Below are positions 11,175-22,928 of a DNA stretch of 64,000 bases, piece by piece. The notes beneath the pieces are model-generated. The model searched no databases. It was not told the origin of the DNA and was given only the letters and a program-made list of their open reading frames with translations. A program made the translations under genes and the position numbers. The number at the start of each line of letters is the position of its first letter. Positions within the stretch are counted from its first letter, which is position 1. This stretch comes from Plasmodium brasilianum (lineage: Eukaryota; Apicomplexa; Aconoidasida; Haemosporida; Plasmodiidae): contig NC_090121.1 in NCBI RefSeq assembly GCF_023973825.1, positions 1,410,001-1,474,000 of the forward strand. Reading direction: 5' to 3'.

Positions 11175-12821
11175 ATGTATTTGAAATTTATGCTGTTCCT
11201 GTTTTCATTTTTATCAATATTTGTAAATGTAGAAAACAAAAACATGAAAATTTCAAAATTTAAAGCATTTATTATACAATCACAAAACGATAAATACGGC
11301 ATTTTCAATATACGTAATAATAGTTTTAAAAAAATCAAAGAGATACAAAAAAATTTCAAGTCCAATATTTTTGTGCAGGAGCAAATAAAAGTAACAGCTT
11401 AGTTTATTTGTGTGTGCTATATATCATTGTACATCCGTACTTTATGTATCATATTTTATGTACTACATTTTATTTATTTAATGTACTCATTTTATTTGTC
11501 TTATTTATTTTATTTTTTTTTTTGATGCATTATATTTTATGTATCATACTTTATTTATTTTATTGCATGCACTTTTGACAGTGTTCTTTTTTGTTTTATT
11601 ATTTTTGTCCAATTTAACGAAAAAAGACTTTAAGTGTAAGGGGTAAAAAAAAATAGTATGCCCTTTTTTATTCCATTTTACAGAATATATCAAGAAAAAT
11701 AAATACCTTTAAGTTGCATTTGTTTTATTCCCTACCCTTGCCCTCAGTTTTAAAGTAAACATATTTTAAATGATATATGCATTTGTTTGTGTGAAAAAGT
11801 GAACAGTGAAAAGTATATGCTCGTGTATAGACAGACGAGCGAACGATAATAATAACAAATGATCATTTACCTCTTTGTTGTTGTACTGCAGATACTTAAA
11901 GTTAAGTGGAAATAGCTTGAGGCTGTCCGTTTTGCATTTCATAAGGTAAAAGAAATATGTTCCCCTTACCAAGTATTTTAAAGATACATGATTATTAAAT
12001 ATGTGCAAGTGCGCATTTTTACACCGTCCAGATGTACACATTCATGTATTCACCTGAGCAAACATGCATATGTATATGTATATGCATGTATGCATGTGTA
12101 CATTTACATTTGAACATGGAATAATTCATTTTTTTTCTGTTCCCCCTTTTTTTTGTAGAATATACAAATTCATAATATATATAAGATGCTTGTTGGAATG
12201 GCTTCCGCAAATTAATCCCCATCTAAATCCATTTGTATATATTTTTACCTATACGAACAGCTATGTTCAGTTTTTTCATGTAACTAGCCAAAAAATGATA
12301 CAGAATAGAAAAGATAAATAACAAATTACAAATAACAAATAACAAATAATAAATAATAAATAATAAACAATAAATAATAAATAATAAATAATAAATAACA
12401 AATGACAAATAACAAATGACAAATTACAAATAACAAATAATAAATAACAAATAACAAATAACAAATAACAAATAACAAATAACAAATAACAAATAACAAA
12501 TAACAAATAACAGATAACAAATAACAATTGACAAATAACAAATGACAAATAACAAATGAAAAATGAAAATTGCCGGATTGCGTGTGACAAAAGTTGTGCA
12601 CAGATGTGAACGAGGTCACGAAGCAGCGCTACCCCCTTTTTTTCATTCATTTATTTTACTTAATTGCAGTACTTGTTTTACTTTTACATTTTGTGTATCT
12701 CCCTTTATTTTTTTCATTCTTTCCCATTTTATAGAAAAACATTCCTAGCGTTATGGGCATAGATTTGAGTGGAGTATTATCCTGGTTATTTCTGGAAATG
12801 ATAGAAAGCTACTTGTCTTAG
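11175..12821 (+). CDS. YGGT-family membrane protein with signal peptide, five exons
   Basis: Reconstructed from exons 11175-11390, 11684-11754, 11892-11945, 12159-12279 and 12735-12821. All borders are GT...AG and all phases agree, giving 182 residues. Residues 1-20 form a signal-peptide-like hydrophobic leader after MYLKF. The C-terminal part reads through CLLEWLPQINPHLNPFVYIF, then NIPSVMGIDLSGVLSWLF. This is the YggT/Ycf19 pattern (R-x-x-L-E-W-x-P-x-I-N-P, then I-P-x-x-G-I-D-x-S-P-x-L). The conserved motif is split across the last intron (12280-12734), which is mostly a 7-bp minisatellite. YGGT proteins are small integral membrane proteins of bacteria and plastids, linked to membrane distribution and K+ homeostasis. 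A signal peptide plus a plastid-type family suggests the apicoplast; that location is inferred. Splice sites of the two smallest exons should be treated as predictions. Confidence 0.8.
12318..12560. repeat. 7-bp minisatellite (AAATAAC) inside the last YGGT intron
   Basis: More than 30 copies of AAATAAC/AAATAAT/AAATGAC. The array lies within intron 12280-12734 and would have hidden the last exon from simple gene finders. Confidence 0.9.
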
Positions 12822-12980
12822 AACGAAGATTTTATCACATATTATTTTTTATATTTGAAAAGAACTTCATTTTGTTCTTTAAATTTGTTACATGGTTATG
12901 TATCCTTACGGTACTCTAATATTCCAAAGAAGTAGTTGCTTATATACTTTCATCAATTCGTTCATTGGCCTTTTTGACAT

Positions 12981-13187
12981 CTTATCGTTATATCATTATA
13001 TCATTATATCATTATATCATTATATCGTTATATCATTATATCATTATATCGTTATATCATAATAGCATTATATCATTATATCATTATATCATTATATCAT
13101 TATATCATTATATCGTTATATCATTATATCGTTATATCATTATATCATTATATCGTTATATCATTATATCATTATATTATTATAATA
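12981..13187. repeat. 8-bp minisatellite (ATCATTAT)
   Basis: About 26 copies of an 8-bp unit, TTATATCA with TTATATCG variants, in the intergenic region 12822-13356. That region otherwise holds two long T tracts (13202-13220 and 13297-13322) directly upstream of the next start codon and no other visible gene. Confidence 0.9.
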
Positions 13188-13356
13188 TGTTACCATTTTA
13201 TCCTTTTTTTTTTTTTTTTTAATCTTGTTAATTATTTTTGCTTTTTTATGAACATGCAATAATAATAGGAGGATTTTTTTATCAAAACTAGCCAATTTTT
13301 TTTTTTTTTTTTTTTTTTTTTTCCCTCCCCTTTTATACTTTTAAAAAAAAAGAAAA

Positions 13357-14115
13357 ATGTTCCGATCAGAAGCTCATTTTTTGATGCTAGCTAATTTGCG
13401 ATTTCTCGAACTGCAAAAGTTGCTATTGAATAGATTTCAGACATTTAAAAATGAAGAAATAAGAATATTGAAAAAAGATAAGATGAAAGAAATATTATAT
13501 GAATGGGCTAAATTTTTAACGAAAGAAAAGAAAAAGACTAATATAACAAGTATTCCGCAGGACGTGCTACAAAATAAAAAGGTTATCGAAATATTGAAGG
13601 AGGATATTGATTGTAAATGGCTAGTCAATAAAATAAATATAAAAACTAATAAACGCGATTACAAAGTAGAAGAAGACATACAACAAAATGCCACGAATGA
13701 ATTGAAAAAAATAGACAATCTTCACTTTGATGAATACCCAGAATTATTTTATTATGAATATCCTCAATTCCCTTATAATTATTATGATAAAAAGAAGATG
13801 AGTAGTTTTTATTCCCTTATAAAATTTCCATATAATGATATCTTAAACATTTCGAGAAGAATTAAAAGTAGTAGTTCAATAGAAGATGAAGAAGTGATTA
13901 GGTGGAAGGAACATAAGGAGGAGGTACAACAGAATTATGATCATAGTATTGTTAAGAAACAGCTTAATGATAATCTTGATGTGACTAAAAATGAAGACGA
14001 AGATGTTTTGCAAAAATTACCTGAACAGCAAGGTGAAAGTGTTGTAAACTACTCGAGCAGTAGTTACATTTACGCTCCATCAGAAATGGACACATCGAAG
14101 GAGAAATATTTCTGA
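13357..14115 (+). CDS. Small unknown protein, 252 residues
   Basis: An intact single-exon frame preceded by a 26-bp T tract, a common Plasmodium promoter/5' UTR feature. I do not recognise the family. The N-terminal 90 residues are mostly helical and charged. A central aromatic patch (ELFYYEYPQFPYNYYD, about 130-145) is followed by an acidic Ser/Glu-rich tail. No signal peptide or transmembrane segment is visible. Coding character is supported by length, by the non-repetitive composition and by lower A+T than the flanks. Confidence 0.7.
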   Translation: MFRSEAHFLMLANLRFLELQKLLLNRFQTFKNEEIRILKKDKMKEILYEWAKFLTKEKKKTNITSIPQDVLQNKKVIEILKEDIDCKWLVNKINIKTNKRDYKVEEDIQQNATNELKKIDNLHFDEYPELFYYEYPQFPYNYYDKKKMSSFYSLIKFPYNDILNISRRIKSSSSIEDEEVIRWKEHKEEVQQNYDHSIVKKQLNDNLDVTKNEDEDVLQKLPEQQGESVVNYSSSSYIYAPSEMDTSKEKYF

Positions 14116-14993
14116 GACGATTTAGTAGGAGAAGCTGGTGCATATGTAGTAGGCATACATGTGTATCCATGTACGTATGTGTAACATATACGTATATATG
14201 CACATGCATATGTATGTTATGTGTATATTGTAAACGTTTAAAAAATAAAAACTTAGGAAGGGAAGAAGTTTTGGTTTAGATTTTAAGGATAGTACACATA
14301 CAAAAAAAAAAAAAAAAAAAAAAAAAAGGAAAAGGGAAAAAGGGAAAAGGGAAAAGGGAAAAAGGGAAAAGGGAAAAGGGAAAAGGTAAAAGGTAAAAGG
14401 AAAAAAAAAATTAAGAAAAAGACGAAAAGAAAATTAAGATAAAAAGACATATTAAGAAGCTGTTTCCTCGTTTGGGACACAATAATACATTTTTAAAATT
14501 ATTAAAAGAGCATAAATTTTTGAAAATAACTGTTTAAAAAAAGAGGTGAACGAGATTGAGAAGCATACAAATACGAAAAAAAAAAAAAATTAAATAAATA
14601 AAATAAAATAAAATTGCCCCGTGAACACTAATTTATGGAATGAAATGCAAAGTAGCAAGCAAATGAAGAGGAGAAACAGGAAGTAATAAACAATTCAGTA
14701 AATAAAAAAAAAAAAAAAAAAAAAAATGGGAAAAAAAGGAGTTAAAAAGGTTAATCATGAACAATTTTGAGTGCGTTAGTGAGTGAATGATTGAATGAGT
14801 TCGTTCGACGTTTTGCGCAGTTATAAGTAGTTTTATTTCGCCTCACTTGGCTCTATTTTACCCTATTTTGCTTTATTTAATTTTGTGATATATCTTGTGA
14901 AAGCGTATGATTTTTTTTTTTTAATAAAAAGCAGCTTGATATGTTGTGTCATAGGAAAACAAAACGTATGCATTATACACGTCTCCTTTCTTG
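14116..14993. other. Convergent intergenic region
   Basis: Between the small unknown gene (+) and the SEL1L-like gene (-). It contains a poly-A tract followed by a GGGAAAA-type array (about 14324-14405) and further A runs near 14703. No gene seen. Confidence 0.75.
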
Positions 14994-17866
14994 TTAACTT
15001 TTTTTTTTTTGTTTTGAGTTATACAAATTTTTTAAAATTAACTTGTATTTACGAAAGTACAACATCGAGCTGTCCAACAGGCTCTTTACCATCTCCATCT
15101 TGGTGTTACTCTGTTCCTTTTCTCGCTTCCTTTGCTTTATGTAGTGGTTAATGTACCTCAGTGCTCTATAAGAGGAGAGGGAAGGGGGGAAATGGTAAAC
15201 ATGCACATAATATAAGTATGTAATTAATTAAGAAGTTAAGAAATAAAAAAATAAAAAAATTATGTGTGTATGGATGTATGGGTGTACGTGTAACGTACGT
15301 GGGCATGTGCTCTACACCACGTCTTAGTCGTTTCTTTCTTTTTTTTTTTTTTTTTTTCGTGTTACCTATCATTTTGCATATTTTTTTCGTAGTATGCAGA
15401 GAGCGGTAATAAATTGCGAAGGTCCCCCTTCTTTAATCCTAGCTTGTAGAAAGAAATCGATAAATTTTCTTTTTTTTGTTTTTTGTACATTTCGCCTATT
15501 TCGTATAATGCTCTATAATTACCTTGACTGTATAACAAATTTAGCATTAGCATAATTTTTTCTCGTTTTACAAAATTTTCTAGTTTATTATTCTTATAAA
15601 TATAAATTAAATTGCTCTGAGCAACTTCATATCCTTCATACGAAGCCAATGCATAAGTATAGAAAGATTTCAGGTAGTCCTTCTCGATGTAGTAATTCAT
15701 GCCTGTAAGGGGGTAAGAAGTGGGTTTAATTCATAAACAGATGATACGCATATGTGTCACACACATACAAAACACGCAAAGATGAACATATACATACACG
15801 TACATGTTATATGCATAAGTAAAAATACATAAAAAAAGGAAAAAAAAAAAAAAAATGAACGGCTATCTACACGTTAACTTCTCCCTACGCTCAAGTAAAC
15901 CTTGTCTTATCTTATTAGTCCAAAGTGTACTCTCAGAAACAAATTTGTAAGAAAGAGTAGCATTTAAACATGATTCCTTTACTCCTTTGCCGATTTCGTA
16001 TAATTGTGCTTCTCTAAAATATGCCTGAACATAACCCAAATCAGCTGAGTGTTCATACAATTTAAAGACAACCTTATATACATAATCAGATATATATCTC
16101 TTTTTAATTGATATGTCTAAAATAATTTCTGCTAGAAAAAAAAAGGCTTCTCCATAATCATGATTAGCTGCTTCTGTTAAATATTTTAAGGATAACTTTA
16201 CATTTTTGTATTCATCAATGAAGTAGTAGATGTAACCTAGATAACATTTGGACTCTACGTCCCCTGCTTCTGCTGCCTTTGCAAAGTGAAGAGAAAAAAA
16301 AAAAAAAAAAAAAAAAGGAAAAAATGTCCATTATGGTGGGAACAGAATATACATATGGACATATGTACATGTGTAACTACGTATATAAGTCATAAAAACA
16401 GGAGTACATGCGTAACTACGTATGAACGCTTCTCCTCTTCTTACTTTGGAAAAGTTTTCTATACTCTTATCTATATCTCTTGGAGCTCCATAACCGTACA
16501 AGTAAATAATGCCTAACTCTTTAAGAGCTAACAAATTATTCTTTTTCGAAGCTTCATTAATATATTGAAATGCTTTTGTAAAATTCTTTTCTTCTTTGTA
16601 TTTTTTACCAAGATCATACATAGCCATGACATCTCCTCCTTTAATTTGTTCATTTAGAAATTCTAAAATATCTTCTTCATTATTTTTCAAATTATTTATT
16701 TCATTGTGCATGTTTAAGTTTTCCCCATTCAATATATCCAGCTCGGACAAAGGGATGTTTATGTAATCCGAATTCATCACAGTTTCAGCTACCCTTTTGT
16801 AATATTCTTTTGCCTTATCATAATTTTGTTTTATATTTATTCCATATAAGTATTTGTAAGCCAAACTTAGAAGAGCTGGAGTGTAGTTGAACATACAAGC
16901 TATTAACTCATACTCAATAGACATCCTTATGTTGTTCTTTTTTGCGTACTCCTTGTCGCTGATATTACCCCGTCCTCTTTTACTTACGCTTCTTCTTACA
17001 TTTCCACTAATGTTTCCATTCATTATTCCACTGAATCCTCCACTTGAGCTATCGCCAGAACTCATGGTCAACCCCTTATTCTCGTCTGGCTCCCCCACTT
17101 GATGAAACTCATAAAAATAAATAAAACTCAAAAAGTGCAAAGCAGCAGGGTTTTTCAGTTCAGCTGATTTTTCTAAATAATATAAACATAATTTTATATT
17201 TCTTTTGTGACAAAAAAAATAATTCTTAAAACCAAAAAAGTATATCTTACCTAATTCGTAGTATGAGGAGGACGTAATTTTATCTCTTTTCTCACTTATC
17301 AAGTTTTGTAAGATGCTTATACATTTTGGAACATTTTTTTTTACATTTTTTGATCCCTTCTTTAGTTCCATCGCACGCTTGAATAACATCCTTCTTTCCT
17401 CTTCACCTTCGTTATTGTTTTTTCCGTCTCCCCCGTCATCATCCCCTTCACCCCTACTAATACTGAGGTTGCTATTGCTGTTACTATTACTGCTGCTAAC
17501 ATTGCTAACATTGCTAACATTGCTAATACTGCTAAAGCTGCCAACACCGCTAACACCGTGCGACCCATCTATCCCATTTCCATAATTTTGTCCGCCAAAT
17601 GATGTATCAACGCCTCTTTCATCTTTAAATAAATCAAACAGAAATTTTAAAGTGCTACTTCTCCCCCCTTCTTGCTCAGGTATGTTTGCCTCCACTGCAA
17701 ATTCATCTTCATTCAAGGCATCCTTCTCAAAAGGGTACTTTTCAATCTTTGGATTTTTTTTTGCGTTAAATAAAAAATTTGTGTTGTTCTGTATAACATT
17801 ATAACTATACAATTTATTTACAACACACAAAAAAAAAAGGAAAATAAAAGAAGCAAATATTTTCAT
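14994..17866 (-). CDS. SEL1L/HRD3-like Sel1-repeat protein with signal peptide, four exons
   Basis: Exons, in transcript order: 17866-16445, 16276-15889, 15702-15366 and 15165-14994, joining in phase to 772 residues. The donor of exon 2 could instead be 13 bases earlier in the transcript, at GTTTAC. An N-terminal signal peptide (KIFASFIFLFFLCVVNKLYS) enters the ER. Many Sel1-type helical repeats follow (A-x-x-x-G-x-x-x-A pattern, e.g. YGYGAPRDIDKSIENF and AAEAGDVESKCYLGYIYYF). The segment YIEKDYLKSFYTYALASYEG followed directly by YEVAQSN is the strongest clue: GYEVAQSN is a hallmark of SEL1L/Hrd3, the ER-lumenal substrate adaptor of the HRD1 ubiquitin ligase in ER-associated degradation. Unlike SEL1L, no C-terminal transmembrane segment is visible; the protein ends in a Lys-rich tail. 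A Ser/Asn/Gly-rich spacer (about 95-140) separates the signal peptide from the repeats. Confidence 0.8.
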
Positions 17867-18289
17867 AATTCAACGTGTACTATAGTTACTTGGAATTGTT
17901 TTCTTTGTTCTATTTGATGTGTTCCTTTTTGTGTTATCACTCATGACGTATTATATGTGTACGGATAAGAAAATGAGTTGTATAATGTAAGAGGCAAAAA
18001 CGTAAACACCGTATCATACGCGCGATATGCGATAAGCGTGTGGAACGGGCTACATACGCGAAAAAAAAAGTATTTGGGAAGGCGCTTCATACAAATATGT
18101 GGAATTTGAAAAAGTGTAGCACGTAATAAAAATGTATTTTACACGTTAAATCCAATTAAAAGTGTTCACTCATTAAAATGGTGAAACACTTAATACATAT
18201 AGAGCTTGTACATGCAGAGAGACTGCTCAAAGTGTAGTACGTTTTACTGCGTAGAAGGCTTTACATTTCCATTATGCAGGCGAAAACAG

Positions 18290-18500
18290 CATAAAAGAAT
18301 AAAAAGAGAATAAAATAATAGGGCCATAAAATAAAAAAGCAATAAAATAATAAAGCAATAAAATAATAAAGCAATAGAATAATAAAACAATAGAATAATA
18401 AAGCAATATAATAATAAGGCAATAGAATAATAAGGCAATATAATAATAAGGCAATAGAATAATAAGGCAATAGAATAATAAGGCAATAGAATAATAAAGT
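18290..18500. repeat. 16-bp minisatellite (GGCAATAGAATAATAA)
   Basis: About 12 copies of a 16-bp unit with AGCAATA and GGCAATA variants. Confidence 0.85.
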
Positions 18501-18715
18501 AATAAAAAATAATAATATGTTAATATATTTGTATATTAATATGTAAACATATTTTTTTATGTTGACTACGCATGTCATTTTACTTATAATAATACATGAA
18601 CAACCCTACAGCCACTTTTTTTTTTTTTTTTTTTTTTTTTTTTCCCTCCCCCGCCTCTTTGTAAATATGCTCTCACAAAATTAACAATACCATCAATTGC
18701 TCATTTGACGTCTTG

Positions 18716-18752
<37 letters not shown>

Positions 18753-18944
18753 AAAAAGCCCACATAGAAGAACGTTTAATCGTATGATTGTATAATAAAA
18801 TATATTTTTTTTTTTAACGAGGAATAATAATATTTTTTACACATGAGCTTAATTGCATCCATTTCTTCTTAAGCGTTTATGCGAATAAAGCGGTTACTTA
18901 TTTTAACGTAGAATGACGATAACTAATTGGTGATAACTATTTTG

Positions 18945-19155
18945 TGATGGTTAATTTGTAATGGTTAATTTGTGATGGTTAATTTGTGATGGTTAATTTG
19001 TGATAGTTTTCTTCTTGCAATAACGTGTGCATGGCTTGTTGCCATAACTCGTACAACTTTTTTCTGAACGTGTTCATAACTTTTTCCTAACTTGTTCATA
19101 ATTTTTTCCTAACTTGTTCATAATTTTTTCCAAACTTGTTCATAATTTTTGCCCC
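18945..19155. repeat. Two adjacent minisatellites: 14 bp (TAATTTGTGATGGT) and about 23 bp with TTGTTCATAA
   Basis: Four to five copies of a 14-bp unit at 18945-19010, then about four copies of a unit containing AACTTGTTCATAATTTTTTC at 19060-19155. The second array ends about 50 bases before the start codon of the next gene. Confidence 0.8.
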
Positions 19156-19202
19156 AACCTGAGAAGCCCTGATGAGATGAAACAAAACGACTTGAAAGTT
19201 CA

Positions 19203-20778
19203 ATGGATGCAGATCATTCAGACGAAAGGGAAGAAAAAGGAACAAGAAAAAACTTATCAGTAGGTGATGGAAAAGTACAGGATAGAAGATGGGAAGAAGA
19301 AAAAATAAAAGGGGATGAAGATGTTTGTGAACAGGAAGGTAGCAAAAGGGGAGATGACGAGGGGAATATTATAAGTCAAGAAAATCTTAACATTTTAGAA
19401 TCCGACATAAATGATAATAATGATAATGATAATATGATTACATCTAAAAGTGCTTCAAATGACAGTGAGAATGAAGAAAATGATGGAGAAAATCATGAGA
19501 TAACGAATCAGCAGCGGAGTGGTAGCAATGAAGGTAATAATGACTGCGATAGTAATGATGGAGATAGTAGAGACGGCATTAGTAACAACCAAAAGTGGAG
19601 CCATAGGACTAATAATGACGTGTTCGAACAAGGTGAAAATCATTTTGAGTACAAAAATGATCATGCTTCACTTTTAAATGGTAAAGAGAAACGTTTCCCA
19701 AATAAGAGTAGTAAACAGTTAGCTGATGATAAAACTATTAGTGTATTTTCGCATCAGTCCAATAATGAGCACACTTCCAAAAATAATACCTTAACAGGTC
19801 AGGTAAATCAAATAATGGATAAAAATAATAATGCAGAAGGGAATAACGATGACTTGAGTCCCTGTAACAAGGTTCTCTCTTCAGATGAAAACTACTCAAA
19901 GGATGATGAAAAAAAATGCATAACACATGAAAAGATTAATATTACAGAAGAGAAGAATAATACAAAAGAGATGAACACAAGTAATAATGTTTTTCTGGAT
20001 GAGTTTGAAGAAAATAATTTTTTTGAGAACGACTTTTCAAATTTTCAAAAAGCTGAAGAAAATGTAGAAGAAGAAAAAAAAAAAAAAAAAACGCTAATAG
20101 ATATATATAATGAAATGAAAAATTATGAAGAAAATTTTTTAAACAATTTTGAGCGAACGTATGAAAATATAGAGGAGGAAGAAAAAGAAGAAGGTCATTT
20201 TATAAAAAGTAATGAAGACAAAGAATCATCATTTGATGTCGACTTTAATAGCATTGAGTCAATATCCTCTACTTTAAATGGCGAAGGTGTTGATATGATG
20301 AATGATATACCAGTTGTACAGTGCTTACGTGAAAGTATAAACTTTTTTGTAGAGGAACAAAAAAGACAGAATATTAAAAAAAATAAAAAAAATAAAAAAA
20401 ACAAAAATTATTTATCTCTTAAGAGTTATATGAACTCCCTTCCCCCAAATGTTTACCAAAAAATTTGTAAGACTGCATGCGGAATGAACTCCTATGTTTA
20501 ACTGTTCATGTATTTGTGTTTGTGCGATTGTACCTTTGTATGTATCACTTACATGTACGTGCAAATCTTTCCCCACTTCTTTACAGTTAAGGAGTACAAA
20601 AAAACAGTGTGCAAATAACGAACAGCGTGAAGCGATATCAGTCAACATCAAACGTGTTAGAAGTGAGAAATGGCGAAAAAATGTGCTTCCTTTTACCAAT
20701 ATAAATGAAAGGGAAAACACCAAACGCGCAAATGATTCCAAGTGGACGCATTGTGTAATAAATTTCAAAGACGAATAG
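19203..20778 (+). CDS. Acidic, Asn-rich unknown protein, two exons
   Basis: Exon 1 is 19203-20495 and exon 2 is 20587-20778, joined in phase 0 (donor GTTTAA, acceptor TTTACAG), giving 494 residues. I do not recognise the family. Most of exon 1 is hydrophilic and probably disordered, with Asn-Asp and Ser-Asn stretches and a poly-Lys run. A more conserved-looking helical part starts near residue 270 (EFEENNFFENDFSNFQ, then LIDIYNEMKNYEENFLNNFE). The end of exon 1 (LSLKSYMNSLPPNVYQKICK) and the basic exon 2 (RVRSEKWRKNVLPF) look folded. The donor is weak; a stronger-looking GTAAGA at 20467 gives a stop in every tested join. No signal or membrane segment. Confidence 0.7.
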
Positions 20779-21582
20779 CTAAACTGTAACAAATAAAAAG
20801 GTGTATGAATGACGTTTCTCCTGTGGTGGCATATTTAACTGTAACAAGTTTTTACATCCACACATGCATACATATACCTGCTTGCATGCCATGCAACTTT
20901 TTTTTCTTTATATATATACATACGTACTTACATGTACGTATACATATTTATATATCACCAATTTTTTAGTTTTTTCTTGAAAAAAAAAAATTTGCCTTTT
21001 TGCTAAACAGTTGCAAAATGAAAGAGGGGTGCACACATACGTACATATACATATACACATGTATACACATACACACATATATACACATATACACATGTAT
21101 ATACATACACACATATATACACATACACACATATATACACATACACACATATATACACATACACACATATATACACATACACACATATATACACATACAC
21201 ACATATATACACATACACACATATATACACATACACACATATATACACATACACACATATATATAATATATAATGCTTAAGCATGTGCACACCATAAATT
21301 TTTTGGATGAATCGTGTAGAATACATTCTGTTATGAACAACCAGTGCCTGTTTTTACGGCTAGCTTGTGCGCGGATGAGGACAGTGCCCTTTTTCCTTTT
21401 TTTTTTTTTGGTTCGTATGCAAATATGGTCTAAAAATAAGATGACCTACTCAGGAGTGATATGTATAATATTATGTGCGTAAGGGGGTATAAGGCAGTAG
21501 ATTCTCAGTTGTAAAGGTATGATACAATATATTGACGAAGATACCATGCTACATAAAGTGTGTAAAGTCTGTTGTACCTATT
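20779..21582. other. Convergent intergenic region with 18-bp array
   Basis: Between the acidic unknown gene (+) and the next gene (-). It is dominated by the ACACACATATATACACAT array at 21043-21262. The unrelated stretch 21270-21580 has no clear gene. Confidence 0.75.
21043..21262. repeat. 18-bp minisatellite (ACACACATATATACACAT)
   Basis: About 11 copies, nearly identical over the distal two thirds. The unit length is divisible by 3, so all frames stay open on both strands, which explains the long spurious Cys/Val/Tyr/Met and Tyr/Ile/His/Thr frames. Confidence 0.9.
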
Positions 21583-22024
21583 TTAAAAATATATTATAAC
21601 TCCTCTATCATTGATATAGCTAGAATTACATTTTTTTGGAGGTAGCTTTTCATAATTTTCATCTCTAGATATTGTTAGCGATTTTGTTGTTTCTCTAAAT
21701 TTTATGTGTTGCTGTTTAAGGGAATATTCTTTTGTCTGTTCGTTCGCGATTGTTGGTGTACTTTTTTCCTGAGTAACCTCCTCTGCCATTTCTTCTTGTT
21801 CGCACATGCCTAGGGAGTCCTCACTGCTAAAATGAAGTACAAAAAATGTGTATGGGCCTAGCTGTACGGTTGTAATCCATATGTACGTACATATATGTAC
21901 ACAGATATGTGTATATGTTTATGTGTGAAGGGTAGCTACATAGAGAAAGAGGGAGTGCGCGAAGATTTGTAGAAGAATTAATACTCTCAAATTATGTAGT
22001 CAAAAAAATAAAAAATAAAAAATA

Positions 22025-22059
<35 letters not shown>

Positions 22060-22928
22060 CAATTTTTCTCCGTACTCTGTTAAGGATTCCTCAGACGTTT
22101 CATTATCGTCTTCTGAATATGTGTTATCACTTTGTGTAAACGATTTTTCAGAAAAGACAATATTAATCTCTTTTGATGTATTTTTATTATTGTGTTCATT
22201 TAAGTTATTAGAAAAAGGTAACTTCGATAGGTCTCTAACATTTGCATTTTTATGTAATAATATACCAGCAAAAGATTCTGACCTTTTAAAAATTATTTTA
22301 TTTTTTTTCAACAAGTTAGGACAACTGCTAGCCTTTTTGTGCATATTTTTAATCTCTTCATCCGAATGATAAGAAGTAATTCTCTTTTTATCATTATAGG
22401 ATAGGTCATTTGGATTTAATATTTTATTCTTTATCCCGTCCAGTGAGGGCAAGAAAGGTTTGTTCACGTGGAAAACTTGTTCATTTTTAGTTGTGTGGAG
22501 CTTACTTATGTGTGTACTTAACCCATTTGTTAATGATTCCTCATCGTTTATTTGTTTTTCTTTATTCTTTTTAATATACCTATTTGCGTTTATTTGTTTT
22601 TCTTTATTGTCTTCTTTCTCCTCAGGGTTTTTTCTTTGTCCCCTGTTCATTGTTCTTCCCGGGATGTTGGCATTTTGTTCTTTGCGGTTTTCGTCATATT
22701 TCTGGAAAAATCAACAGGGTAAGAGTAGAAAAAATATGAAAAAAAAAAAAAATAAAATAAATAAAATAAAATAAAATAAAATAGAAAAAAGAGTGAAGAT
22801 AAGTAATGAAAAGTAAAGAAAAATTATGCACTCGTGCAAAAATAGTCGTTAGGTATCATAAACAAAACATCCCATTAACAAAATGAAAAGGAAACCTTTC
22901 GATGGAGAACGCATAAATTGCCCCCCAT
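21583..22928 (-). CDS. Unknown protein, possibly N-myristoylated (MGGNLC), three exons
   Basis: Exons, in transcript order: 22928-22896 (33 bp), 22701-22061 and 21826-21583, in phase throughout, giving 305 residues. The second and third exons are well supported (TTTTTCCAG and TTCATTTTAG acceptors). The first is a prediction: it supplies the only nearby in-phase ATG and yields an N-terminus of MGGNLC, a consensus for N-myristoylation with an adjacent cysteine for palmitoylation. If right, the protein is anchored to the cytosolic face of a membrane such as the inner membrane complex. The body is hydrophilic and Lys/Ser/Glu-rich, with phosphosite-like segments (KKASSCPNLL, KRSESFAG), and has no membrane segment. 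Its donor (GTTTCC) is unusual. If the exon is wrong, translation could begin at the Met at 22650. Confidence 0.6.

Larger units (their letters stand above)
17867..19202. other. Divergent intergenic region rich in minisatellites
   Basis: Between the SEL1L-like gene (-) and the acidic unknown gene (+). It has a 16-bp array at 18290-18500, a T tract near 18618-18643, a 33-bp A tract near 18717-18750, and two arrays close to the downstream start (18945-19155). No gene visible. Confidence 0.75.

Noticed and set aside
12280..12321. Apparent C-terminus of the YGGT frame ending at 12321
   Set aside because: Reading through GTAACT at 12280 loses the second half of the YGGT motif, which is restored by the exon at 12735.
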